From Calditrichota bacterium (GTDB lineage: Bacteria; Electryoneota; RPQS01), in the NCBI GenBank assembly GCA_020057985.1, contig JAGVEU010000237.1, positions 1 to 5,234 of the forward strand: a stretch of 5,234 bases of DNA. The letters run 5' to 3'. Shown one piece after another: positions 1 through 5,234 of this stretch. Both the position numbers and the translations under genes were made by a program. The notes under the pieces are model-generated. The model searched no databases, was not told the DNA's origin, and saw only the letters and a program-made list of their open reading frames with translations. Position 1 is the first letter of the stretch; each line of letters starts with the position of its first letter.

Positions 1-995
1 AACTCGAGATTGCGCAAGAAGCAATCTATCCGCTCCAGCGATCCGCGCGCCGATTGCAGAGCATCGGCAGTGAATTTCAACTGCTGCCGGTAGTGAGTTG
101 CCATCAGGGTGAAACGAATTTCACGCGGCGACCAACCTTTTTCTACCACATCGCTGATCGAGTAGATATTACCCAGCGACTTCGACATCTTATCGCTGTC
201 CAGCATCAGAAACTCGGAGTGCATCCAGTAGCGCGCTAATCTCTTCCCTGTGCAGCCTTCAGTTTGCGCGATCTCATTCTGATGATGTGGAAAAATCAGA
301 TCAACCCCGCCAAGATGAAGATCGAATTCTTCACCGAGATACTTCAGTGACATCGCCGAGCATTCAAGATGCCAACCGGGTCTACCCTTGCCGATTTCAG
401 TTTCCCAATACACGTCGCCATCAACCGGCTCGTACCCTTTCCACAATGCGAAATCGCGTTTGTCTTGTTTCGCATACTCGTCTCCAGATACACGCTCGAC
501 GGACTGCATTCCTTCGACGTCAAGCCTTGCGAATTTGCCGTATTCGGGAAATGCTGCCACGCGGAAATAGTAGGATCCATCCGCTTTATAGGCAAGGCCA
601 TTGGACTCGAGCTTCTTGACGATCTCGACCATTTCAGGAATATGCTCAGTAGCCTTTGGATAAACGTCCGCCGGTTCGATACCAAGCATATCGCGATCTT
701 CAAGAAAGATTTTCGCATAGCGCTCGGTGAATTCGCGCATCGGAATACCTTCCTTCTGAGAGCCGGTAATCGTGCGATCGTCTATGTCCGTGAAGTTCAT
801 TACCCACGTAACTTCATATCCGCGGTAGCGTAAATACCTGCGCACGAGGTCGGAAAAGAGGAAGGTGCGGAAGTTGCCAATGTGCGCACGGTCATAGACG
901 GTCGGACCGCAAGTATACATCGAGACCTTGCCCGGTTCGCGCGGTACAAACTCCTCAACTTTGCGGGTTAGTGTGTTGAAAAAACGAAACGACAT
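1..995 (-). CDS. cysS: Cysteinyl-tRNA synthetase (partial, C-terminus outside window)
   Basis: This class I aminoacyl-tRNA synthetase charges tRNA-Cys with cysteine in the cytoplasm. 331 residues are visible; the family is usually about 460-500, so the anticodon-binding end is missing at the window edge. The N-terminal block TCGPTVYDRAHIGNFRTF holds the ATP-binding HIGH-type motif as HIGN (residues 38-41). The KMSKS loop is exact at 269-273, in LDSDKMSKSLGN. The four expected zinc ligands of the cysteine-discriminating site are present: C29, C212 (HLECSAMS), H237 and E241 (FPHHQNE), with the last three spaced as in the E. coli enzyme. The ATG at 995 is chosen because the conserved block begins about 25 residues later, as is normal. 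No close Shine-Dalgarno is seen; a GAAGG lies about 14 nt upstream inside pgsA. Only 3 bp separate it from the pgsA stop, so co-transcription and translational coupling are likely. No frameshift is seen. Confidence 0.96.
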   Translation of the reverse strand, partial: MSFRFFNTLTRKVEEFVPREPGKVSMYTCGPTVYDRAHIGNFRTFLFSDLVRRYLRYRGYEVTWVMNFTDIDDRTITGSQKEGIPMREFTERYAKIFLEDRDMLGIEPADVYPKATEHIPEMVEIVKKLESNGLAYKADGSYYFRVAAFPEYGKFARLDVEGMQSVERVSGDEYAKQDKRDFALWKGYEPVDGDVYWETEIGKGRPGWHLECSAMSLKYLGEEFDLHLGGVDLIFPHHQNEIAQTEGCTGKRLARYWMHSEFLMLDSDKMSKSLGNIYSISDVVEKGWSPREIRFTLMATHYRQQLKFTADALQSARGSLERIDCFLRNLE

Positions 996-998
996 GGA

Positions 999-1652
999 TT
1001 AAGAATTTGCCTTCAGCGGCGTCGGAGTGCGAGGTAATGGATTCTGTGAACTCAACTGAGAGATCATGTGGCGATAACGCTGCACATAGCTTGCGCTGGA
1101 CACAAGAATCATCAGAACGGCAAGCCACATCAGAGCTTCCGGCAGTGGTATGGGGAGCAAATCGGGAGTCCAATAGACGGTGTACGAGATCAGGGTGACA
1201 GCTACGACAACCATGGTCACTTTGCCGAGAAAATTCGCCGGCAAAATTGAATCGGTCTTGCGATAAGCAAAATAGCCGGCAACGACAATAGCGCCGTCAC
1301 GAAGCAGAATCAAAGTCAGGAACTGCCACGGGAGTTGATGCTCACGCCACGGTAGAGCCAGAAAGAGCGCAAGGAAACCAATCCAAGCCTTGTCTGCTAC
1401 GGGATCAAGGACTTTGCCCCACTCGGATTCTTGATGAAAAACCCGGGCAATCAACCCGTCGAGCAGGTCGGTTAATAAGGCAATGCCCATAATAACGAGC
1501 GCCCAGAGATTGTCCTCGCCACCCCGATGCAAAAAGACAAAGAGCGGTAGCAGCAGCCACAGCCGGCCCAAGCTAATGGCATTGGGCAGCGTGAAAATCT
1601 GCTTCGAGGAGAGGGTTTCAATCCGCTTCTTGCGGATTTCGGGGTTCTTCAT
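999..1652 (-). CDS. pgsA: CDP-alcohol phosphatidyltransferase, likely phosphatidylglycerophosphate synthase
   Basis: This is an integral membrane enzyme that transfers a phosphatidyl group from CDP-diacylglycerol to an alcohol; for PgsA this is glycerol-3-phosphate, the first step to phosphatidylglycerol. The complete family signature DGxxARx8GxxxDxxxD is present: D62, D65-G66, A69-R70, G79, D83, D87 (numbering from the ATG at 1652). These aspartates bind the metal and CDP. Several hydrophobic segments (about 31-42, 49-65, 91-101, 110-129, 145-160, 172-188) fit a six-helix protein, and the 217-residue length is near the family norm of about 180-220. The start is uncertain: ATG 1652 is preferred because LPNAISLGRL, the usual N-terminal motif, follows at residue 22. 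TTG 1685 would add 11 residues and has only a weak upstream GGA. Either start lies inside the 3' end of the broken toxin gene. PgsA is favoured over phosphatidylserine or cardiolipin synthase by length and the neighbouring cysS, but substrate is not provable from sequence. Confidence 0.88.
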   Translation of the reverse strand: MKNPEIRKKRIETLSSKQIFTLPNAISLGRLWLLLPLFVFLHRGGEDNLWALVIMGIALLTDLLDGLIARVFHQESEWGKVLDPVADKAWIGFLALFLALPWREHQLPWQFLTLILLRDGAIVVAGYFAYRKTDSILPANFLGKVTMVVVAVTLISYTVYWTPDLLPIPLPEALMWLAVLMILVSSASYVQRYRHMISQLSSQNPLPRTPTPLKANS

Positions 1653-1946
1653 TCTCTTCAGACTTGTGAACACGGATTCGATCAACTTCGATGATCCAAA
1701 GTTGACTCTCGATTGACAAGCACTCGGTCTTGGCCAAGAACCGGCTGATCAACTCTTCGAGTAAAGATATTGTGGGATTGTGCGGCGCACGAATCACAAC
1801 AATGCCACTTGCTTCTTCTGGCGAAAAGCGTAGTACATTTGCGAAGTCAAGATCAAGAGTCACAAGACAGCGTTTCTCTCTGCGGCAGATCTCATAAAGA
1901 TCCGAGTCAGTGTTCCGCGCAGGTTCTCGTCCAGTTTGAATCTCAC
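1618..1946 (-). pseudogene. DUF5615 PIN-like toxin, disrupted by internal deletion and frameshift
   Basis: This is the remnant of a Mut7-C/PIN-like presumed RNase toxin of the DUF5615 family. The GTG at 1946 overlaps the antitoxin stop (GTGA) and begins RFKLDENL, the classical N-terminus of this family with its acidic residue. That frame runs only 28 codons and ends at a TGA (1860-1862). The rest of the toxin, DSDLYEICRREKRCLVTLDLDF and on through GIVVIRAP to LWIIEVDRIRV, continues in another frame from 1908 to the stop at 1618. Between the DENL codons and the DSDLYE codons there are only 11 nt (1909-1919), where intact relatives as I know them have some 25 residues. About 70 nt are therefore missing, with loss of frame. 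The unbroken 129-codon frame starting at 2007 is an artefact: its first 30 or so residues are antitoxin sequence read out of frame. The last codons overlap the start of pgsA. A sequencing or assembly fault is possible but a roughly 70-nt loss makes it less likely. Confidence 0.82.
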
Positions 1947-2185
1947 GAAGAACACCCGGCTGCAATATCCACGTAACTTTGACGTGACATCTCTGCGCCA
2001 TAGGCAATAGCTGCGAGGATGTCTTCAGAGGTCAACTGAGGATACTCCGCAATCAATTCGTCTGTCGTCATCCCGCTGGCAAGTAAATCAAGGATCAGTG
2101 ACACCCAGATTCGAGTGCCGCGAATACATGGTTTGCCAAAGCAGATATTCGGGTCAACGGTTATTCTTTGCAATTGAGGATTCAT
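1943..2185 (-). CDS. DUF433 family antitoxin
   Basis: This small protein of 80 residues belongs to the DUF433 family, usually found directly upstream of a DUF5615 PIN-like toxin and presumed to be its antitoxin. The diagnostic blocks are present: DPNICFGKPCIRGTRIWV (residues 11-28), then ILDLLASGMTTDEL and YPQLTSEDILAAIAYGAE (48-65). The family is thought to have a winged or helix-turn-helix fold that binds DNA or the toxin; that is family knowledge, not visible here. The ATG at 2185 has a good Shine-Dalgarno, GGAGA, 5 nt upstream. The gene follows the purF stop by 33 bp and overlaps the GTG of the toxin by 4 bp (GTGA), the normal coupling in such pairs. The length and both ends look intact although the partner is broken, so this is probably an orphan antitoxin. 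No separate promoter is evident in the short gap, so it is likely transcribed with purF. Confidence 0.9.
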   Translation of the reverse strand: MNPQLQRITVDPNICFGKPCIRGTRIWVSLILDLLASGMTTDELIAEYPQLTSEDILAAIAYGAEMSRQSYVDIAAGCSS

Positions 2186-2190
2186 TCAAT

Positions 2191-2195
2191 TCTCC
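2191..2195 (-). promoter_or_regulatory. Ribosome binding site of the DUF433 gene
   Basis: GGAGA on the minus strand lies 5 nt before the ATG at 2185. It is the clearest Shine-Dalgarno in the window and supports independent translation of the antitoxin within the purF transcript. Confidence 0.7.
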
Positions 2196-2218
2196 GTGAA
2201 AGGCTCACAATTTCAATC

Positions 2219-3676
2219 CTATCCAAGCGAACCCAGTATCCGTTCAAGCTCAGCTTGCGCCCATTTTTCGTCGGACTCACTGGCGAGGCGTTTGGACACA
2301 TACTCGTCGAGATGTACCGGATACTCGCCGGTGAAACAGGCTTTGCAGAAGCTGGAAGGTTCTTGTGCGGTGGCAGCCAACATTCCTTCGACGGAAAGAT
2401 ACTTGAGCGAATCCACGCCAAGGTAGTCTCTGATCTCCTCCGGTGAATTCCACGCTCCAATAAGTTCCTTTCGTGTCGGGAAATCCATGCCATAGAAGCA
2501 CGGAAATCTCACAGGAGGTGATGCGACCCGGATATGAATCTCCTTAACACCAACGTTGCGCAGGGCACTGACAAGTTTCTTTAGCGTAGTGCCACGTACA
2601 ATAGAATCCTCAACCAGCACGACACGTCTGTCCTTCAGCACTCCAATCACAGGATTATATTTGATTCGGGTATGATAGGAGCGCATGAAAGGCGAGGGAT
2701 TAATGAAGGTGCGCCCAATGTAATGATTGCGAATCAGGCCGATTTCAAACTTGATTCCACTCGCGCGTGAGTAGCCGATGGCAGAGGTGTTCGATGAATC
2801 GGGCACAGAAATCACAATATCCGCATCAACTGGCGCTTCCTCGGCGAGGATTTTTCCAAGTTTTCGTCGCGCTCGATCCACGGAGTCACCGAAGATTCTG
2901 CTGTCAGGACGGGAAAAGTAGATCAATTCGAAAACACACATGTGGTGATTTGCAGGAGCGTAAATGAAAGACTCCATTCCGCGTGCACTGATAGTAAGAA
3001 TTTCACCCGGCTCGACGTCGCGCACATAGGTTGCATTGATTAAATCGAGTGCACAGGTCTCGGAGGCAGCCACAATCGTATCACCCCTGCCGCCGATGCA
3101 GAGGGGACGAAAGCCATGCGGATCACGCGCAATGACCATCTCATCTTTTGACAGAAACAGTAGCGAGAATGCTCCTTGTACGCTTTTCAGAGCTTCGGCA
3201 ACACGCAAGGTCAATGTAGGTTCCTTAGAGCGAGCGATGAGATGGACAAGCAATTCGGTATCTGAATCCGTTTGGAATATCGCACCTTCGCTTTCCAATT
3301 GTCTCCGCAGCGTTAGTGCGTTTGTCAGATTCCCATTATGCGCAACCGATAGTGCCCCGTCCTTTGTGTTCATAACAATCGGCTGAACGTTGTTGCCCAC
3401 CGAAGCTCCCGTCGTGGAGTAGCGCACGTGCCCGATCGCGCGATTGCCTGAGAGCAAGTTGAACTTCGCTTGATCATTGAAAACATCTGCAACCAGCCCC
3501 ATGCCGCGAATATCAAATAGCGCAGAGCCATCTGAGGAGACTATTCCTGCTGATTCTTGCCCCCTATGCTGCAGAGCGTAAAGCCCAAGGAACGTCAGTT
3601 CGGCGGCTTGAGGATGTCCGAAGACACCCATGATTCCACAGTGATCTTGAGGTTTGTCGAGGTCGTATTCGTGCAT
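2219..3676 (-). CDS. purF: Amidophosphoribosyltransferase (glutamine PRPP amidotransferase)
   Basis: This enzyme catalyses the first committed step of de novo purine synthesis: PRPP plus glutamine gives phosphoribosylamine, glutamate and pyrophosphate. The 485-residue length is normal. The N-terminal Ntn-hydrolase domain has a 12-residue propeptide before the nucleophile C13 (DHCGIMGVFG), so autocatalytic removal is expected. Glutamine-site blocks follow: HRGQESAG (38-45), RYSTTG (85-90), HNGNL (113-117) and TDSDTE (136-141). The C-terminal phosphoribosyltransferase domain has the PRPP motif VLVEDSIVRGTT (353-364) and the loop RNHYIGRTFINP (316-327). Four cysteines at the expected places, C247, C393, C444 and C447 (SSFCKACF), indicate a [4Fe-4S] cluster as in the Bacillus-type enzyme rather than the cluster-free E. 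coli type. ATG 3676 is chosen for the propeptide length and an AAGGG 5 nt upstream. It is the first gene of the minus-strand cluster. Feedback inhibition by purine nucleotides is family knowledge. Confidence 0.98.
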   Translation of the reverse strand: MHEYDLDKPQDHCGIMGVFGHPQAAELTFLGLYALQHRGQESAGIVSSDGSALFDIRGMGLVADVFNDQAKFNLLSGNRAIGHVRYSTTGASVGNNVQPIVMNTKDGALSVAHNGNLTNALTLRRQLESEGAIFQTDSDTELLVHLIARSKEPTLTLRVAEALKSVQGAFSLLFLSKDEMVIARDPHGFRPLCIGGRGDTIVAASETCALDLINATYVRDVEPGEILTISARGMESFIYAPANHHMCVFELIYFSRPDSRIFGDSVDRARRKLGKILAEEAPVDADIVISVPDSSNTSAIGYSRASGIKFEIGLIRNHYIGRTFINPSPFMRSYHTRIKYNPVIGVLKDRRVVLVEDSIVRGTTLKKLVSALRNVGVKEIHIRVASPPVRFPCFYGMDFPTRKELIGAWNSPEEIRDYLGVDSLKYLSVEGMLAATAQEPSSFCKACFTGEYPVHLDEYVSKRLASESDEKWAQAELERILGSLG

Positions 3677-3681
3677 GGCTG

Positions 3682-3686
3682 CCCTT
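3682..3686 (-). promoter_or_regulatory. Ribosome binding site of purF
   Basis: AAGGG on the minus strand lies 5 nt before the purF ATG. It would be transcribed only from the more upstream of the two promoter candidates, which helps choose between them. Confidence 0.6.
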
Positions 3687-3688
3687 CA

Positions 3689-3718
3689 ATTATAACCTAT
3701 TAATATACAACTTGTAAA
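3689..3718 (-). promoter_or_regulatory. Second, overlapping promoter candidate for purF
   Basis: On the minus strand there is a -35 TTTACA (3713-3718, one mismatch), an 18-bp spacer and a perfect -10 TATAAT (3689-3694). The predicted start would lie only about 4-6 nt before the purF ATG, so the mRNA would be nearly leaderless and lack the AAGGG. It may be an alternative start or simply a chance match in an AT-rich stretch. Confidence 0.3.
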
Positions 3719-3731
3719 TGGTCATTGTCAA
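3702..3731 (-). promoter_or_regulatory. Candidate sigma70-type promoter for purF (upstream, preferred)
   Basis: On the minus strand there is a perfect -35 TTGACA (3726-3731), an 18-bp spacer and a -10 TATATT (3702-3707, one mismatch). Transcription would begin near 3695, giving a leader of about 18 nt that still contains the AAGGG ribosome binding site. That fits the gene better than the overlapping downstream candidate. It assumes this organism uses a standard sigma70 consensus. Confidence 0.5.
3706..3716 (-). repeat. Short interrupted palindrome in the purF promoter
   Basis: TACAA-C-TTGTA is a perfect 5-bp inverted repeat around one base. It sits in the spacer of the downstream promoter candidate and touches the -10 of the upstream one, a position suited to an operator. 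Arms of 5 bp can easily arise by chance, and no known regulator motif is recognised. Confidence 0.2.
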
Positions 3732-3743
3732 CAACCGCCCAGC

Positions 3744-3905
3744 ATGTTATCTGTATTAGAGAACCGGAGCTTGCAAGTTGATGGCAGTATTGGTATCTTA
3801 AACGGTTGGAATCGGGATTTTATGGCCTGCCATTCTGTTGAAAATACACCGTATTTCTCACAACTCCCATACCATCGGACTCTTCAAACAAAATTAACAC
3901 AATGA
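3744..3905 (+). CDS. Doubtful 53-codon ORF overlapping the next gene by ATGA
   Basis: This reading frame begins at ATG 3744 (MLSVLENRSLQVDG) and ends QTKLTQ with a TGA at 3903-3905. The stop shares four bases (ATGA) with the ATG of the repeat-protein gene. No Shine-Dalgarno precedes its ATG and the product resembles nothing I recognise; it does not look like an S1 domain. It might be a leader peptide that couples translation to the downstream gene, which itself lacks a visible ribosome binding site. A frame of this length also arises by chance fairly often, so it is probably not a real gene. Confidence 0.2.
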   Translation: MLSVLENRSLQVDGSIGILNGWNRDFMACHSVENTPYFSQLPYHRTLQTKLTQ

Positions 3906-5234
3906 CTTACGACAGAAATATCCGCAAACCGGTCTCTTCACGCCAGAGGCAGCTTGTCCGAAAGCTCACCACTCAAGATCGTGTGCGCACTGCTTTCCAG
4001 TCGGATCGCGTTTCAGAGTCAAGCTCTCGAGAGCGGTCATTTGAGGAACGTCTGGGACGCTTGCCTCATCGGCCGAGAAGCTCGGAGAATCAGCGGATTC
4101 TCGCCCGTCTCGGAATCGAATCACGCACAATTTGGAACAAATTGACTGAATCAGGCGGTCGCCTTGATGTGAGTGACCATACTCCAGCAGAAGTCATCAA
4201 AGATCTATTCGCTATGAGCAAGAAAGCTTTCAAACGCGGAATTGGACACCTCTACAGACTTCGACTTGTCAAGATTGCTGAGGATCATATCGAATCTCTT
4301 TCAAACGAGAATTATTCTGAGGAGAGGGGCAGGCAACCTCTGACATCACATCACTCTGGAGAAAGTCAGCCGACTCGGACTTATACACAAAGTACGCGAA
4401 CTGATTCTCCAAGACCACAGCGCTTCAGTAATGAAAGACCTTACACGCGAAAGACCGAGGAATCAGACAGGCGGAGTGAACAGCCAACCTCACCGAGATC
4501 TCGTAGTCAAGATGCGCCACGCCGATTCGAGAATGATCGGCCTTATGCACGGAAGACTGAGAGTACAGATCGGCGCAGTGAACGACCAAGCTCGCCAAGG
4601 CCTCGCCGATTCGAGGATGACCGTCCTTATGCGCGGAAGACTGAGAGTACTGATCGGCACAGTGAACGACCAAGCTCGCCAAGGGTGCCCCGATTCGAGA
4701 ATGATCGGCCCTATGCGAGGAAGACTGAGAGTGCTGATCGGCGCAGTGAACGTCCAAGCTCACCAAGGCCTCGCCGATTCGAGAATGATCGGCCTTATGC
4801 GCGGAAAACTGAGAGTACTGATCGGCGTAGTGAACGACCAAGCTCACCAGGGCCACGCCGATTCGAGAATGATCGGCCTTATGCTCGGAAGACTGAGAGT
4901 GCTGATCGGCGCAGTGAACGACCAAGCTCGCCGAGACCACGCAGATTCGAGAATGATCGGCCTTATGCGCAGAAGACTGGGAGTACAGAGCGGCGCAGTG
5001 AACGACCAAGCTCGCCGAGACCACGCAGATTCGAGAATGATCGGCCTTATGCGCAGAAGACTGAGAGTGCTGATCGGCGCAGTGAGCGACCAAGCTCGCC
5101 AAGGCCACGACGATTCGAAGGTGATCGGCCTTATGTGCGGAAGACGGAGAGCACAGATCGGGGCAGTGAACGACCAAGCTCGCCGAGGCCACGCCGGTTC
5201 GATAACGACCGACCACGGACAAGTAAATCCGGTA
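3902..5234 (+). CDS. CvfB-type winged-helix protein with Arg-rich 28-residue repeat tail (partial)
   Basis: 444 codons are visible and the frame stays open at the window edge. Residues 1-65 are basic and Ser/Arg-rich without a recognised domain. Residues about 77-133 (IWNKLTESGGRLDV, then TPAEVIKDLFAMSKKAFKRG, then IGHLYRLRLVKI) match the C-terminal winged helix of CvfB, an S1-domain RNA-binding regulator, especially the AMSKKAFKRGIGHLY core. The S1 domains that precede it in CvfB are absent. An in-frame stop lies at 3839-3841, and no ATG, GTG or TTG occurs between it and ATG 3902, so the start is well bounded although no Shine-Dalgarno is seen. After a linker, from about residue 174 the protein is a tandem repeat rich in Arg, Ser, Pro, Glu and Asp, with one Phe and one Tyr per unit, so it is probably disordered and binds RNA by charge. 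There is no signal peptide or membrane segment, so it should be cytoplasmic. Similar Arg-rich repeats precede the catalytic domain of some Bacteroidetes RluB pseudouridine synthases, so another domain may follow beyond the window. Function is inferred, not established. Confidence 0.85.
   Translation, partial: MTYDRNIRKPVSSRQRQLVRKLTTQDRVRTAFQSDRVSESSSRERSFEERLGRLPHRPRSSENQRILARLGIESRTIWNKLTESGGRLDVSDHTPAEVIKDLFAMSKKAFKRGIGHLYRLRLVKIAEDHIESLSNENYSEERGRQPLTSHHSGESQPTRTYTQSTRTDSPRPQRFSNERPYTRKTEESDRRSEQPTSPRSRSQDAPRRFENDRPYARKTESTDRRSERPSSPRPRRFEDDRPYARKTESTDRHSERPSSPRVPRFENDRPYARKTESADRRSERPSSPRPRRFENDRPYARKTESTDRRSERPSSPGPRRFENDRPYARKTESADRRSERPSSPRPRRFENDRPYAQKTGSTERRSERPSSPRPRRFENDRPYAQKTESADRRSERPSSPRPRRFEGDRPYVRKTESTDRGSERPSSPRPRRFDNDRPRTSKSG
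4421..5215 (+). repeat. 84-bp coding tandem repeat (28-residue units)
   Basis: The Phe codon of the RF(E/D)xDRP motif recurs at 4526, 4610, 4694, 4778, 4862, 4946, 5030, 5114 and 5198, an exact 84-bp period without indels. Eight full units run from 4523 to 5194. A ninth is cut short and diverges after RFDNDRP. A degenerate founder-like copy (RFSNERPYTRKTEESDRRSE) starts at 4421 and is 34 residues long, with six extra residues before the regular array. The typical unit is RFENDRPYARKTES followed by (T/A)DRRSERPSSPRPR: eight Arg and one Lys against five acidic residues, about +4 net charge per unit. Position 15 alternates Thr and Ala from unit 2 to unit 8, hinting at two-unit duplications. Units 6 and 7 share a Gln at position 10. 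Confidence 0.95.

Noticed and set aside
369..833. 154-codon plus-strand frame
   Set aside because: It lies wholly opposite cysS, whose translation shows all catalytic and zinc motifs; the plus product has no recognisable features.
1618..2007. Intact 129-residue protein from the ATG at 2007
   Set aside because: Its N-terminal part is the antitoxin coding sequence read in another frame. The family N-terminus RFKLDENL is found from the GTG at 1946 in a different frame, so it is annotated as a broken toxin.
2168..2501. Several 60-100 codon frames on both strands at the 3' end of purF
   Set aside because: They overlap the well-supported purF frame and its Fe-S cysteine region; none has a motif or a ribosome binding site.
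3677..3901. tRNA, riboswitch or terminator in the divergent intergenic region
   Set aside because: No cloverleaf, no purine-riboswitch core and no stem followed by a T run is seen. Only short palindromes such as TACAACTTGTA and CTTGCAAG (3770-3777) are present.
4421..5215. CRISPR-like array
   Set aside because: The 84-bp units are contiguous with no unique spacers, and keep an open reading frame throughout, so this is a coding tandem repeat.
4425..5222. 265-codon minus-strand frame opposite the repeat array
   Set aside because: It is a by-product of the 84-bp repeat: one period without a stop in this frame gives a long open frame in all copies. The plus frame extends 3902-5234 and carries a recognisable domain upstream; the minus product is a repetitive His/Ser-rich sequence with no known motif.

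Overview
The window is bacterial, with roughly even base composition, short intergenic gaps and tightly packed genes. No sequence here fixes the phylum. The CysRS has an HIGN instead of HIGH motif, PurF has the propeptide and iron-sulfur cysteines of the Bacillus-type enzyme, and the Arg-rich repeat protein recalls Bacteroidetes/FCB-type proteins. An uncultured bacterium of that broad kind is a weak guess only.

Left part, minus strand (1-3676). This reads as one co-directional cluster, in transcription order: purF (purine synthesis, complete), a DUF433-type antitoxin (complete), a DUF5615 PIN-like toxin (broken), a pgsA-type CDP-alcohol phosphatidyltransferase (complete), and cysS (cysteinyl-tRNA synthetase, 3' end outside the window). 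Gaps are 33 bp or less, and three junctions overlap or nearly touch: GTGA between antitoxin and toxin, toxin over the pgsA start, and 3 bp between pgsA and cysS. The toxin-antitoxin pair looks like a cassette lodged inside a housekeeping operon. The toxin has lost an internal segment and changed frame, which leaves an orphan antitoxin.

Middle (3677-3901). This is a 225-bp divergent intergenic region. It carries two overlapping sigma70-like promoter candidates for purF, a short palindrome between their elements, and a doubtful 53-codon plus-strand ORF. That ORF's stop overlaps the next start codon as ATGA.

Right part, plus strand (3902-5234, open at the window edge). One long reading frame encodes a basic N-terminal region, then a winged-helix domain that I recognise as the CvfB C-terminal type. 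After that comes a low-complexity Arg/Ser/Pro-rich tail built from an exact 84-bp (28-residue) tandem repeat, eight full copies plus partial or degenerate end copies. No S1 RNA-binding domains precede the winged helix, unlike standard CvfB. This is the most unusual object in the window: probably a nucleic-acid-binding protein with a disordered, positively charged, regularly spaced Phe/Tyr/Arg tail. Its C-terminus is not visible.
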